NCBI GenBank assembly: GCA_963724705.1 | Contig: CAVRVS010000005.1 | Span: forward strand, 1-64,000 | Origin: DASQPR01 sp963724705 | GTDB taxonomy: Bacteria; Actinomycetota; Actinomycetes; Mycobacteriales; Micromonosporaceae | Direction of reading: 5' to 3' | DNA length: 64,000 bases | Part shown: piece after piece, positions 1 to 7,406 of the stretch | Layout of the letters: the number at the start of each line of letters is the position of its first letter | Numbering within the stretch: the stretch's first letter is position 1 | Notes under the pieces: generated by a model | Database searches by the model: none | What the model was told of the DNA's origin: nothing | The model's input: the letters and a program-made list of their open reading frames with translations, nothing else | Position numbers and translations under genes: made by a program

Positions 1-1
1 C

Positions 2-667
2 CGGGCCGAGCGCGTCCTGCGCAACCTTGTCGGCAACGCGATCGAGCACGGCGAAGCCCAACCGGTAGTAGTGACGCTCGCCGTCGATGAACGGGCCGTC
101 GCGGTCACCGTGCGAGACCACGGCATCGGTCTGAAGCCGGGCGAGGAAAAGCTTGTGTTCAACCGGTTCTGGCGGGCCGATCCGTCGCGCGCCCGGCAGA
201 CGGGTGGCACCGGTCTCGGCCTTTCGATCAGTCTGGAGGACGCTCGGTTGCACGGCGGCTGGCTCGAAGCGTGGGGAGCGCCCGGCCAAGGGGCACAGTT
301 CCGCTTGACACTGCCGGTCCGCGCCGGCTCCAAGCTCACGAGTGCGCCGCTGCCGCTCGTACCGGTGGATGCCGACGTCGTGCCGGCCGGCCATCCACAG
401 GCCGTCGTCGGAGGCGACGAGTCGAGCGGCCGGAACGAATTCACGGCGGTCAATGATGAGGGCCTCGACGATGTCGCGGACTTCGTGGCCGAGGGCGCCG
501 CCGAGGCCGACGCGGCGGTCGATGACGGCGTGACGATCTACCCGATCGACATATCGGGGATTGCGGGCTCGGCGTCCGGCGGCCAACCACAATTCGACGA
601 CAATCGCCCGGCCGCCGGCGCCGGAACGACCGACCGCTCCGCACCGTCCCGGGGGAGCCATGCGTAG
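2..667 (+). CDS. mtrB: Sensor histidine kinase MtrB, C-terminal part (5' end outside window)
   Basis: This is the catalytic end of the MtrB sensor kinase, partner of response regulator MtrA, which controls envelope and division genes in actinobacteria. The frame is open from base 2 and gives about 221 residues. The HATPase_c motifs are visible in order: N box LRNLVGNAIEHG, G1 box VRDHGIGL, the conserved NRFWRADPSR stretch and G2 box GGTGLGLSIS. A hydrophilic, acidic tail of more than 100 residues follows the kinase core, as is common in MtrB. The last eight bases overlap the start of lpqB, which implies translational coupling. The identification as MtrB rather than another kinase rests on the conserved neighbourhood lpqB-comF-hpf-secA. 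Confidence 0.93.
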   Translation, partial: RAERVLRNLVGNAIEHGEAQPVVVTLAVDERAVAVTVRDHGIGLKPGEEKLVFNRFWRADPSRARQTGGTGLGLSISLEDARLHGGWLEAWGAPGQGAQFRLTLPVRAGSKLTSAPLPLVPVDADVVPAGHPQAVVGGDESSGRNEFTAVNDEGLDDVADFVAEGAAEADAAVDDGVTIYPIDISGIAGSASGGQPQFDDNRPAAGAGTTDRSAPSRGSHA

Positions 668-2567
668 GCCAGGAGTCGCGGCCCGTCCGGACGCACGCCG
701 CCGTCGGCGTACCCAATGGGTCGTTGCCTTGAGCACCGCGATCGTCCTGGCCCTGTCGGCGTGCGGTGTCCCGACCTCGGGCCCGCCGATCTCGGACGGT
801 CCGCCGCCCGCCGGCGGTGGCTCGGCCAATGGCGGCGTTCCGCCCCCAGCCGGTCCGGACGACGAGTCCAGTATCCCGGACGACTTCGTCAGCGACTACC
901 TGGCGGCGGCGGCTGGGGCGACGACGCCGGAAGGGCAGGTCGCGGCCGCGCGCGCCTATATGAACTCGGCCACCGCCACGTGGGCCAACCCGAACGCCAA
1001 TGGCGCGGTGAAGGTGCTCCGGCGAATCGGTGATTGGGCGCCGGACACGACCCGGACCGCGCCGGACGGCAGGTCGATTATCGTCGATGTAACCGGGACC
1101 TTCGAGGTCGTCGGCAACTTCGCCGTGTCCACCGGCGAGCTCGTACCGGCAACGGCGTCGGCTGCCTCGCAGCGGCTCACGCTGACGTTCTCGGTCGGCG
1201 GCTGCGACGACTGCGCGGGTCGGTTCCGCCTGACCGACAATGTGCCGCACGGACTGTACATGTCGGAGCAGGCCATGCAGCGTTGGTTCGCTCCACACCC
1301 CGTCTACTTCTGGGATGGGATTGACAGCCATCAAGCGCTGATACCGGATATCCGATACGTGCCATTGGTGTTGTCCGGGATCCAGCAAGCCACCTGGATC
1401 GTGAATTGGACGCTCGACGGCCCGTCCGACTGGATCCTCGGGGCGACAGAGCAGACGGTCAACGCGAGCCTCGTCGATCCGACGATTTCGGTGGGCCGCG
1501 ACGGGACGTACGTCGTGAACCTGAGTACGAGCGCGCACGCGCTGGACAACCCGTCCTTGCTCGCCTACCAGCTCCGATGGTCGCTCGGCGCGCTCGACCC
1601 GGGCCGGGACCCCGAGCCGGTGGAGATCGAAATCGAGGGGCAGACGCAGGTCACAACCTCGGACAACAGCTATCGGGAGCACGTGGCGAATCTCGCGCCG
1701 TCACGTTCGTCCGGAGAGGCGAGCGCGTACGCGATCGCGGGCGGCAAGGCGGTCGCGGTGACGATAAACCCCTCGACCGAAGCGGTCGCCCCAGCACCCG
1801 CGGCTGGTCAGCCACGCGTGCTCAATAGTCCGAAGAACGCGGGCGTGACGCTCGCGGCAGTGGACGGCTCGGCGTCGTCGGCGGCGTTGGTTCGCATCGA
1901 CGGCACCGGGGAGTCGCTGTGGATCAGGCGTGCGGGCGGCGAGGCGGCGACCGACTTCGTCCAGGTCAAGGGGCTGCCGCGCGGCACCCTGAGCCGTCCG
2001 GAGTTCGTCACCCAGCCCGCCGGTGCGGTCGTGCTGGCGGTCAACGGCCAGCTCAAGCTGGTCGACACCCAGAATCGGGTGCATTCGATCCCGCTGCCCA
2101 GCGGCATCTCGAACATCTCCGCGTTCTCCATCGCACCGGACGCGCACCGGATCGCGTTCGTCTCCGGCGGACGGCTCTACTTCTCGGTCATCACCGTCGG
2201 AGATGCGCCGACGATGACGATGGCTCAGCCGATCGTGATCGGTCCGAGCCTCGCGACCGCGACCGCGGTTGCCTGGAGTTCGGTGTCCCAGCTCGTCGTG
2301 GCCGGCCGGGACGGATCGATCGGGACGATCGCCGAGCTGAACGTCGACGGTTCGCTCGACCCGGGCGGGTTCCACCAGGAGTACGGTCAGGTCACGATTG
2401 CCCAGGTCGCGGCGTACTCGTACGACCCGATTCAGCAGCCTCCCTTCGACGACGTGATGGTGCAGGTTGCCTCGGCGAACGGGACGAGCGTCATCGCCGG
2501 CCGCACACCGCAGCGAGCCAGCGGCGGGAAAACGGTTCCGTTGACCGCGCCGTTCTTCCAGGACTGA
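660..2567 (+). CDS. lpqB: Lipoprotein LpqB (MtrAB accessory, GerMN and LpqB domains)
   Basis: LpqB is an exported lipoprotein that works with the MtrAB system on cell-wall homeostasis. I choose ATG at 660 because GGGGGAG lies just upstream and the protein then begins with an Arg-rich n-region, a hydrophobic core and the lipobox LSAC, with Cys35 as the lipidated residue. A Pro/Gly/Ser-rich linker follows. A GerMN-like domain lies around residues 200-340 and a beta-propeller-like LpqB domain occupies the C-terminal half. The product is 635 aa, in the family range. It overlaps mtrB by 8 bases and is followed 5 bases later by the comF-like gene, so the three form one operon. Confidence 0.93.
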   Translation: MRRPGVAARPDARRRRRTQWVVALSTAIVLALSACGVPTSGPPISDGPPPAGGGSANGGVPPPAGPDDESSIPDDFVSDYLAAAAGATTPEGQVAAARAYMNSATATWANPNANGAVKVLRRIGDWAPDTTRTAPDGRSIIVDVTGTFEVVGNFAVSTGELVPATASAASQRLTLTFSVGGCDDCAGRFRLTDNVPHGLYMSEQAMQRWFAPHPVYFWDGIDSHQALIPDIRYVPLVLSGIQQATWIVNWTLDGPSDWILGATEQTVNASLVDPTISVGRDGTYVVNLSTSAHALDNPSLLAYQLRWSLGALDPGRDPEPVEIEIEGQTQVTTSDNSYREHVANLAPSRSSGEASAYAIAGGKAVAVTINPSTEAVAPAPAAGQPRVLNSPKNAGVTLAAVDGSASSAALVRIDGTGESLWIRRAGGEAATDFVQVKGLPRGTLSRPEFVTQPAGAVVLAVNGQLKLVDTQNRVHSIPLPSGISNISAFSIAPDAHRIAFVSGGRLYFSVITVGDAPTMTMAQPIVIGPSLATATAVAWSSVSQLVVAGRDGSIGTIAELNVDGSLDPGGFHQEYGQVTIAQVAAYSYDPIQQPPFDDVMVQVASANGTSVIAGRTPQRASGGKTVPLTAPFFQD

Positions 2568-2572
2568 CGTAC

Positions 2573-3310
2573 GTGGCCGGCAGCATTGGCGCGACCTTGG
2601 GCGCCCTGACCGACCTGGTGCTGCCGTCCGACTGTGCGGGTTGCGGCTCGTCGGCGCCCGGAGCCAAGGCCGGCGTGTGTCCCGACTGCACGAATGCACT
2701 GGGGCGACTCGTGCCGTACGAGACCGCGCCGACCCCGACACCGTACGGCCTACCGACCTGTGTCGCGCTCGGTCCCTATGACGGCGTGCTGCGCGAACTC
2801 GTCCTGGCGTACAAGGACCGGGGCCGGCATCGGCTGGCCGGGCCGCTGGCCGCCCAACTCGCGCGCGGGGTGGCGGCCTGTGCCGTACGGCTGGGGAATC
2901 CGCCGGGTTCGCCGGTGGTCGTTATTCCGGTGCCGAGCACGGCCGCCGCCGCGCGGCAACGGCACGGTGATCACATGCGTCGGCTCGCGCGTCAGACCGT
3001 CCGTACCCTCAATGGTCTGGGCTGGCCGGCGGCGATCGTCGTGGCGGCAGCGGCCCGGCCCCGCGCGGACTCGGCCCATCTGACGGCGGCTGATCGGGCC
3101 GCGGCGGCCCGCGACGCATTCCGGACCCACCCCGGCCCGGCTCGACGCATCGCCGCGGCTGTCGCGGCCGGTGTCTGTGTCGTCGCCGTCGACGACGTGC
3201 TCACCACCGGGGCAACGCTGGCCTCACTGACCACGCGACTCGCGGCCGACGGCGCCGGTGTGCACGGTGCCGTTACGCTTGCGGCGACACGCCGCCGCAC
3301 CGCCGTCTGA
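2573..3310 (+). CDS. ComF family phosphoribosyltransferase-like protein
   Basis: The 245-aa product has the ComF layout: an N-terminal pair of Cys knuckles (CAGCG and VCPDC) and a C-terminal PRTase fold with the PRPP loop VVAVDDVLTTGATL. ComF proteins are linked to natural transformation in other bacteria, but the role of this actinobacterial copy next to lpqB is not established. GTG at 2573 is 5 bases after the lpqB stop. The frame stays open far upstream, but that part only shadows lpqB. The position between lpqB and hpf is the standard actinobacterial arrangement. Confidence 0.87.
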   Translation: MAGSIGATLGALTDLVLPSDCAGCGSSAPGAKAGVCPDCTNALGRLVPYETAPTPTPYGLPTCVALGPYDGVLRELVLAYKDRGRHRLAGPLAAQLARGVAACAVRLGNPPGSPVVVIPVPSTAAAARQRHGDHMRRLARQTVRTLNGLGWPAAIVVAAAARPRADSAHLTAADRAAAARDAFRTHPGPARRIAAAVAAGVCVVAVDDVLTTGATLASLTTRLAADGAGVHGAVTLAATRRRTAV

Positions 3311-3607
3311 CCACACCGTGGGCGGGTCTGTTCCGGCTCGTGGGATCGCGCGGTCGCGGCCGATCGCGGCAAATCTCTTCACAGGATGGCGATTTGCTCC
3401 GCATCGAGGCCGTCCGGCGCGGCTGGGGGAATCCCGTTGCGACGTTATTCGCTACCCGGCGTGACTCCGGCCCAGGATGCCGCTACCGTCGAAAGCCAAC
3501 GAGCACATTCGCCCCGGACCACGGCGCGCTACCTTTCCGGCCCACGATGCCGGAATGGACATCCTGATAGCGCCGCCTGTGATCGGCTTTCGAGGGGAGG
3601 ATTGGCC

Positions 3608-3691
3608 ATGAAGCGGCCGGCGAACGCCACGGCGTCCCGTGAGCGTGCCAGACCGGCCGTTGATCGCATCTATGAACCGGGTGGCTACTGA
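3608..3691 (+). CDS. Possible 27-aa leader peptide upstream of hpf
   Basis: ATG at 3608 is preceded at good distance by the purine-rich AGGGGAGGATT. It opens a 27-codon frame for a basic peptide starting MKRPANATAS and ending EPGGY. It stops inside the left arm of a hairpin, 54 bases before the hpf start. I know no family for it. The good ribosome site and the hairpin at the stop suggest a translated leader, but short open frames arise by chance in high-GC DNA. Confidence 0.35.
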   Translation: MKRPANATASRERARPAVDRIYEPGGY

Positions 3692-3713
3692 CGGTCATCA
3701 ATGTCCAGTAGCC
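3683..3713 (+). promoter_or_regulatory. Hairpin between leader ORF and hpf
   Basis: GGCTACTG (3683-3690) is exactly complementary to CAGTAGCC (3706-3713), with a 15-base loop. The left arm contains the first two bases of the stop codon of the 27-codon frame. No U tract follows, so it does not look like a simple terminator. It could couple translation of the leader to hpf expression. Confidence 0.4.
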
Positions 3714-3745
3714 GCGCCCAGACCTGAAACTGGGGGAGGTCACGC

Positions 3746-4462
3746 GTGGACATCGTCGTGAAGGGCCGCAACGTGGAGGTGCCGGACCACTACCGGCAGC
3801 ACGTCGCGGAGAAATTGCACAAGGTCGAGCGCTACGACGGAAAGATCATTCGGGTCGATGTCGAGCTTTCCCACGAGAAGAATCCTCGCCAATCGGGCAA
3901 CTGCCAACGCGTAGAGATAACTTGTGTGTCGCGTGGGCCGGTGGTGCGGGCCGAGGCCTGCTCGGGTGACTTCTACAGCGCGCTCGACCTCGCGATCACC
4001 AAGCTCGACTCTCGTCTACGCCGATTTGCCGACCGTCGCCGCGTACATCGTGGCCGCCGCGCGCCGGTTTCCGTCGCCGCCGCGACCTCTGGTCTCGAGG
4101 TCGCCAGCGAGGACCTCGTCTCGGCTACCGTCGCCGCCCAGAACGCCACGGCCGAGCGCGCTGCAACCAGCGCCGCTGTCAACGGCGGATCGCCCGATGG
4201 TCGTGCGACGACCGGATATCGCGCGTACGACGAAGACGACGCGGGACTGCTCGACCAGCCGTACGACGAGGCCGACCAGCCCTGGCACATCGTGCGACTC
4301 AAGGAACACGCGACCGAGCCCATGACCGTCGACGACGCCCTGTTCCAGATGGAGATGGTCGGCCACGACTTCTTCCTGTTCATGGACAAGGAATCCGGCC
4401 GGCCGAGCGTCGTCTATCGCCGGCGCGCCTACGACTACGGTGTCATCGCGCTCGCGACGTGA
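3746..4462 (+). CDS. hpf: Ribosome hibernation promoting factor, long form
   Basis: The 238-aa product is long-form HPF, which binds the 30S decoding region and drives formation of inactive 100S ribosome dimers in stationary phase or stress. The N-terminal S30AE domain begins at MDIVVKGRNVEV and covers about 100 residues. A variable Ala-rich linker follows. The C-terminal dimerisation domain starts near PWHIVRLKEHATEPMTVDDA and includes HDFFLFMDKESG and SVVYRRRAYDYGVIAL. GTG at 3746 is set by GGGGGAG seven bases upstream. The gene ends in a TGA-containing tandem repeat and then a strong hairpin, so it is probably transcribed alone. Confidence 0.95.
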   Translation: MDIVVKGRNVEVPDHYRQHVAEKLHKVERYDGKIIRVDVELSHEKNPRQSGNCQRVEITCVSRGPVVRAEACSGDFYSALDLAITKLDSRLRRFADRRRVHRGRRAPVSVAAATSGLEVASEDLVSATVAAQNATAERAATSAAVNGGSPDGRATTGYRAYDEDDAGLLDQPYDEADQPWHIVRLKEHATEPMTVDDALFQMEMVGHDFFLFMDKESGRPSVVYRRRAYDYGVIALAT

Positions 4463-4578
4463 CGCCACGAGAACTGACGCCGCCGCGACCTGACGCGACC
4501 ACGACCTGAGGCGACCACGACCTGACGCCGCGAGAATTGACGCCACCGCGACCTGAGGCCACGACAACCGAATCCTGA
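4460..4578 (+). repeat. Tandem 15/16-bp repeat beginning at the hpf stop codon
   Basis: Starting with the hpf stop, units of 15-16 bases follow head to tail at 4460, 4475, 4491, 4507, 4523 and 4538, with degenerate units at 4554 and 4576. The consensus is TGACGCSRCCRCGACC. Every unit begins with TGA, so stops recur in all three frames. No gene covers this stretch. Confidence 0.85.
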
Positions 4579-4616
4579 CGATGCCGGTTCCGAAACCGGA
4601 CGTCGAAGGCCAGTGT

Positions 4617-4659
4617 GGACGCCTGGATGCGTACGACTGTCGCGCGCATCCAGGCGTCC
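4617..4659 (+). terminator. Strong hairpin, probable hpf terminator
   Basis: GACGCCTGGATGCG (4618-4631) pairs perfectly with CGCATCCAGGCGTC (4645-4658). One more G-C pair at 4617/4659 gives a 15-bp stem with a 13-base loop. It lies after the repeat array and before the next gene. No U tract follows, which is usual for actinobacterial terminators. Bases 4660-4772 hold no further gene and must include the start signals of the exchanger. Confidence 0.75.
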
Positions 4660-4772
4660 CGCCGTTGCATGGCCCCGAACGCGGACGGCTTGACGCGATG
4701 ATGTCGGCCAGATCTCGCGACTCAGGATCGTCTCAGCTTTCGCTTCGGTCGCTCGGTTGCGATGATCGACCG

Positions 4773-5987
4773 ATGTCAGAGCCAGTGACCTCGTCCCGAC
4801 CGGCCGACGTCGCGCGTCCTGGCGCCCGGCCGCGGACATTCAGCCGCTCTGATCTGATGATCATCTGTGGCAGCGTGGCCGCGATGGCCCTGGCCGCGAT
4901 CGTGTTCTACGCCCACCTGAACGAGGTTCTGTCGTTCGTATGCTCCGGCGTCGCGATCGCGTTGCTGGCCGCGCTGGTCGGTCGATGCGTGGAACGGCTC
5001 GGCGACCGACTCGGTGCGGGCGCGACCGGCGTACTACAGAGCGCGCTGGGCAACCTGCCCGAGCTGTTCATCTCCTTCTTCGCGCTGCGTGCCGGGCTCT
5101 TAACGGTGGTCCAGTCGGCGCTCATCGGCTCGATTCTCGCCAACCTCCTGCTGGTGCTCGGCGCTGCCTTCCTCGTCGGCGGACTGAAGCACGGCACGCA
5201 ACGCTTCGACCACGGCCGCGCGCGGACAACAGCCGTTCTCCTCGCGCTTGCGACCGCGGCGCTCGTGCTGCCCAGCCTCGCGGCGCAGCTCCACTCGCCC
5301 GCGGCCGGCCACGAGACCGCATTGTCGGTCGCCGTCGCGATCATCCTGCTGGCGATCTTCGCGCTGTCGCTGCCCGCCTCGCTGCAACGACAAGCGGAAC
5401 CAGCGGTGGGCCGGTCGCTGCCCGTCGATCAACAGCATCCGCCCACGGGTACGGACGAGAGCAGTGCGAGTCGATCGAGTGTGGACGGACCGCCGCCGGA
5501 CGAAGCCACCGACGGCCACGCTCAGGGTCACTGGCCGATCTGGCTCGCCACCGTCATGCTCGCCCTGGCCGGGGTGGCTGCGGGGCTAGTCTCCGACTGG
5601 TTCGTCGACGCGTTGCAGCCCGCGATCGATGCCCTGCACATCTCACCGGCGTTCGCCGGCCTGGTGATCGTCGCGATCGCCGGCAACGCCGTCGAGAACG
5701 TCGTCGGGATCCAGCTTGCCGCCCGCAATCAGGCCGACTACGCCGTGTCGGTCATCGTCAACAGCCCGATCCAGATCGCCCTGGTCCTCGCCCCGGCGCT
5801 CGTCCTGCTGAGCTTTCTCACCGCCACGACGCTTACCCTCGTCTTCGCGCCGCTGCTCGTCGTGTCCGTGGTGGTCGCCGTGATCATCACGGCATTCATC
5901 ATCTTCGACGGGGAGTCGAACTGGCTGGAGGGTGCAATCCTGATCGCCCTCTACGCGATCATCGCGACATTGTTTTGGTGGGGCTGA
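4773..5987 (+). CDS. Calcium/proton exchanger (CaCA superfamily, Cax/ChaA type)
   Basis: The 404-aa integral membrane protein has about ten to eleven hydrophobic segments split into two repeats by a hydrophilic loop near residues 205-250. Each half carries an alpha-repeat motif typical of cation/Ca2+ exchangers: GNLPELFISFFALRAG in the first and AGNAVENVVGIQLAARN in the second, including the acidic residues that bind Ca2+. It probably exports Ca2+ in exchange for protons. ATG at 4773 (MSEPVTSS) has no clear ribosome site, and ATG at 4857, just before the first membrane segment, is an alternative. The gene stands alone and its stop codon is duplicated in a 15-bp tandem repeat. Confidence 0.87.
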   Translation: MSEPVTSSRPADVARPGARPRTFSRSDLMIICGSVAAMALAAIVFYAHLNEVLSFVCSGVAIALLAALVGRCVERLGDRLGAGATGVLQSALGNLPELFISFFALRAGLLTVVQSALIGSILANLLLVLGAAFLVGGLKHGTQRFDHGRARTTAVLLALATAALVLPSLAAQLHSPAAGHETALSVAVAIILLAIFALSLPASLQRQAEPAVGRSLPVDQQHPPTGTDESSASRSSVDGPPPDEATDGHAQGHWPIWLATVMLALAGVAAGLVSDWFVDALQPAIDALHISPAFAGLVIVAIAGNAVENVVGIQLAARNQADYAVSVIVNSPIQIALVLAPALVLLSFLTATTLTLVFAPLLVVSVVVAVIITAFIIFDGESNWLEGAILIALYAIIATLFWWG

Positions 5988-6005
5988 GTCTGGTGGGGCT
6001 GAGTC
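5976..6005 (+). repeat. 15-bp tandem duplication spanning the exchanger stop codon
   Basis: TGGTGGGGCTGAGTC occurs twice in direct succession (5976-5990 and 5991-6005). The first copy contains the last Trp-Gly codons and the TGA stop of the exchanger, and the second copies that stop 15 bases on. Confidence 0.9.
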
Positions 6006-6018
6006 TGCGGCCGAGCCG

Positions 6019-7179
6019 TCATCGGTCGTCGGTCGCCACGTACGACGCCACCCATACGTCGCGGTGTTCGTCGCGCTGCTTCCAGGCCGTACGGGCGATT
6101 CCCTCGTACGTGAAGCCGGCCTTCTCCGCTACCCGGCGCGATGCCTCGTTGCCGACCTGGGCTCGCCAGACGATCCGGGCCAGACCGAGCGCTTCGATGC
6201 CCCATTCGGCGAGCGTACGGACGGCGGCCGTCGCGTAGCCGCGGTCACGAGCGTGCGGTGCCATGCTGAAGCCGATCTCGGCGGTGTCCGGGAGTTGACG
6301 CGCCGGATAGATCCCGAGATTCGCGAGCCCCACGCAGTCGTCGTCGGCGTCGGCGATGGCGAACAGGGCTCCGTCGCCGAGCAGCCATAGTCGTTCCGCC
6401 TCACGGTCGCCCGCGACCAGCTGTTCGCGCGAGTAGCCGCCGAGGGGGACTCCAGTCCACCGTACCGTTTCTGGATCTTGAAAGATCGCGAGCCGTGCGT
6501 CGCCGTCCCGGGGCGACACCGCGCGGAGGCTGCCGGCCGGACCACCAGCCGGCAGCGCGAGTCGGGGCTGTTCACCGGCGAACGTCGCGGCCTGCCGTGC
6601 GGCCGGCGATCCGGGCGCGAGCCATCGCGGAGTGGTGGAAAGCACATCGCCGGCCAGCAGTGAGCCGACCCATCCGTCGACGAACCCGCCGCCGGGCGCG
6701 CGCAGACGCGCGCGCTGCGCTCCCTCGATCTGGACGCCAATGCGCAGGGCGACCAGACGCGAGGCATGGTTGCCGAGCGTGGCCCGCCAGACGAGCCGAC
6801 GGATACCTAGCCCGTCCAGCGCCCAACGCGCCAGAGCCCGACCGGCGCGGGTGGCCACGCCGCGGCCGCGGGCTTCGGGCACCGTCCAGTAACCGATCTC
6901 GGCCTCGCCGGCCAGCAGGTCCATCCGCAGGCCCATCGAGCCGAGCAGCACACCGGTGGCTGATTCGAAGACACCCATCGGCGCTCCGGTGCCCTTCGAC
7001 CATGCCTGGTCCGTGTAGTCCGTCACGAAGCTGACCGCGTGATGCCATTCGTACGGGCGGGGCACGGTCGTCCACCGCTGGATGTCCGGGTCCTGGCACG
7101 CACGGAAGACCGCCTCGGCATCGCCGGCCCGCCATGGCCGCAGGAGCAGCTCGTCGACGGTGATCTCGAACGGATCCAT
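6019..7179 (-). CDS. Tandem-domain GNAT N-acetyltransferase (RimJ/RimL type)
   Basis: The 386-aa protein consists of two consecutive GNAT acetyltransferase domains of the RimJ/RimL class, roughly residues 1-180 and 200-386. The halves share diagnostic motifs: RLVWRATLGNHASRLVALR in the first and RIVWRAQVGNEASRRVAEK in the second, each preceded by a GRGVAT/DRGYAT acetyl-CoA pyrophosphate loop. Family members usually have one domain, so this is an internal duplication. The substrate cannot be read from sequence. I start at ATG 7179 (MDPFEITVDELLLRPW), where homology begins; the longer frame upstream would cross the secA promoter region. The gene is divergent from secA. Confidence 0.85.
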   Translation of the reverse strand: MDPFEITVDELLLRPWRAGDAEAVFRACQDPDIQRWTTVPRPYEWHHAVSFVTDYTDQAWSKGTGAPMGVFESATGVLLGSMGLRMDLLAGEAEIGYWTVPEARGRGVATRAGRALARWALDGLGIRRLVWRATLGNHASRLVALRIGVQIEGAQRARLRAPGGGFVDGWVGSLLAGDVLSTTPRWLAPGSPAARQAATFAGEQPRLALPAGGPAGSLRAVSPRDGDARLAIFQDPETVRWTGVPLGGYSREQLVAGDREAERLWLLGDGALFAIADADDDCVGLANLGIYPARQLPDTAEIGFSMAPHARDRGYATAAVRTLAEWGIEALGLARIVWRAQVGNEASRRVAEKAGFTYEGIARTAWKQRDEHRDVWVASYVATDDR

Positions 7180-7342
7180 GCCGGCATGCTGCCGGATGCC
7201 GAGCGGCGGCGGCCACCGGATTCGACCGCCGTGATGTGGAGGTCGGGCGGTGCGCGTGAAACACTGGTAAACCGGCAGATTCACACGCGACCGACGCCCG
7301 ATGTCCGTTTCATCACGATCGCCTGCGCTGTGGTCGCCACGG

Positions 7343-7373
7343 CTGACAGACACCGCCCCGCTCCGCCTACGAT
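7343..7373 (+). promoter_or_regulatory. Candidate secA promoter
   Basis: TGACAG (7344-7349) and TACGAT (7368-7373) are 18 bases apart, resembling a housekeeping -35/-10 pair. They lie about 35 bases upstream of the secA start region in the gap with the divergent GNAT gene. The call rests on pattern alone. Confidence 0.4.
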
Positions 7374-7406
7374 GGGTCGGCAGATAAGTTGAGGGAGCGC
7401 ATTTCC

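Larger units (their letters stand above)
3311..3745 (+). other. Intergenic leader of hpf (435 bases)
   Basis: There is no full-length gene here. The stretch probably carries the hpf promoter. It contains a 27-codon open frame with a strong ribosome site (3608-3691), a hairpin overlapping that frame's stop (3683-3713) and the hpf ribosome site GGGGGAG (3732-3738). A weak stress-sigma-like pair, GGAAT at 3428-3432 followed after 18 bases by GCT, is visible but too degenerate to call a promoter. Confidence 0.5.

Noticed and set aside
3428..3453. SigR-type promoter for hpf (GGAAT-N18-GCT)
   Set aside because: The -10 half deviates from GTT and nothing else supports it; chance matches are common.
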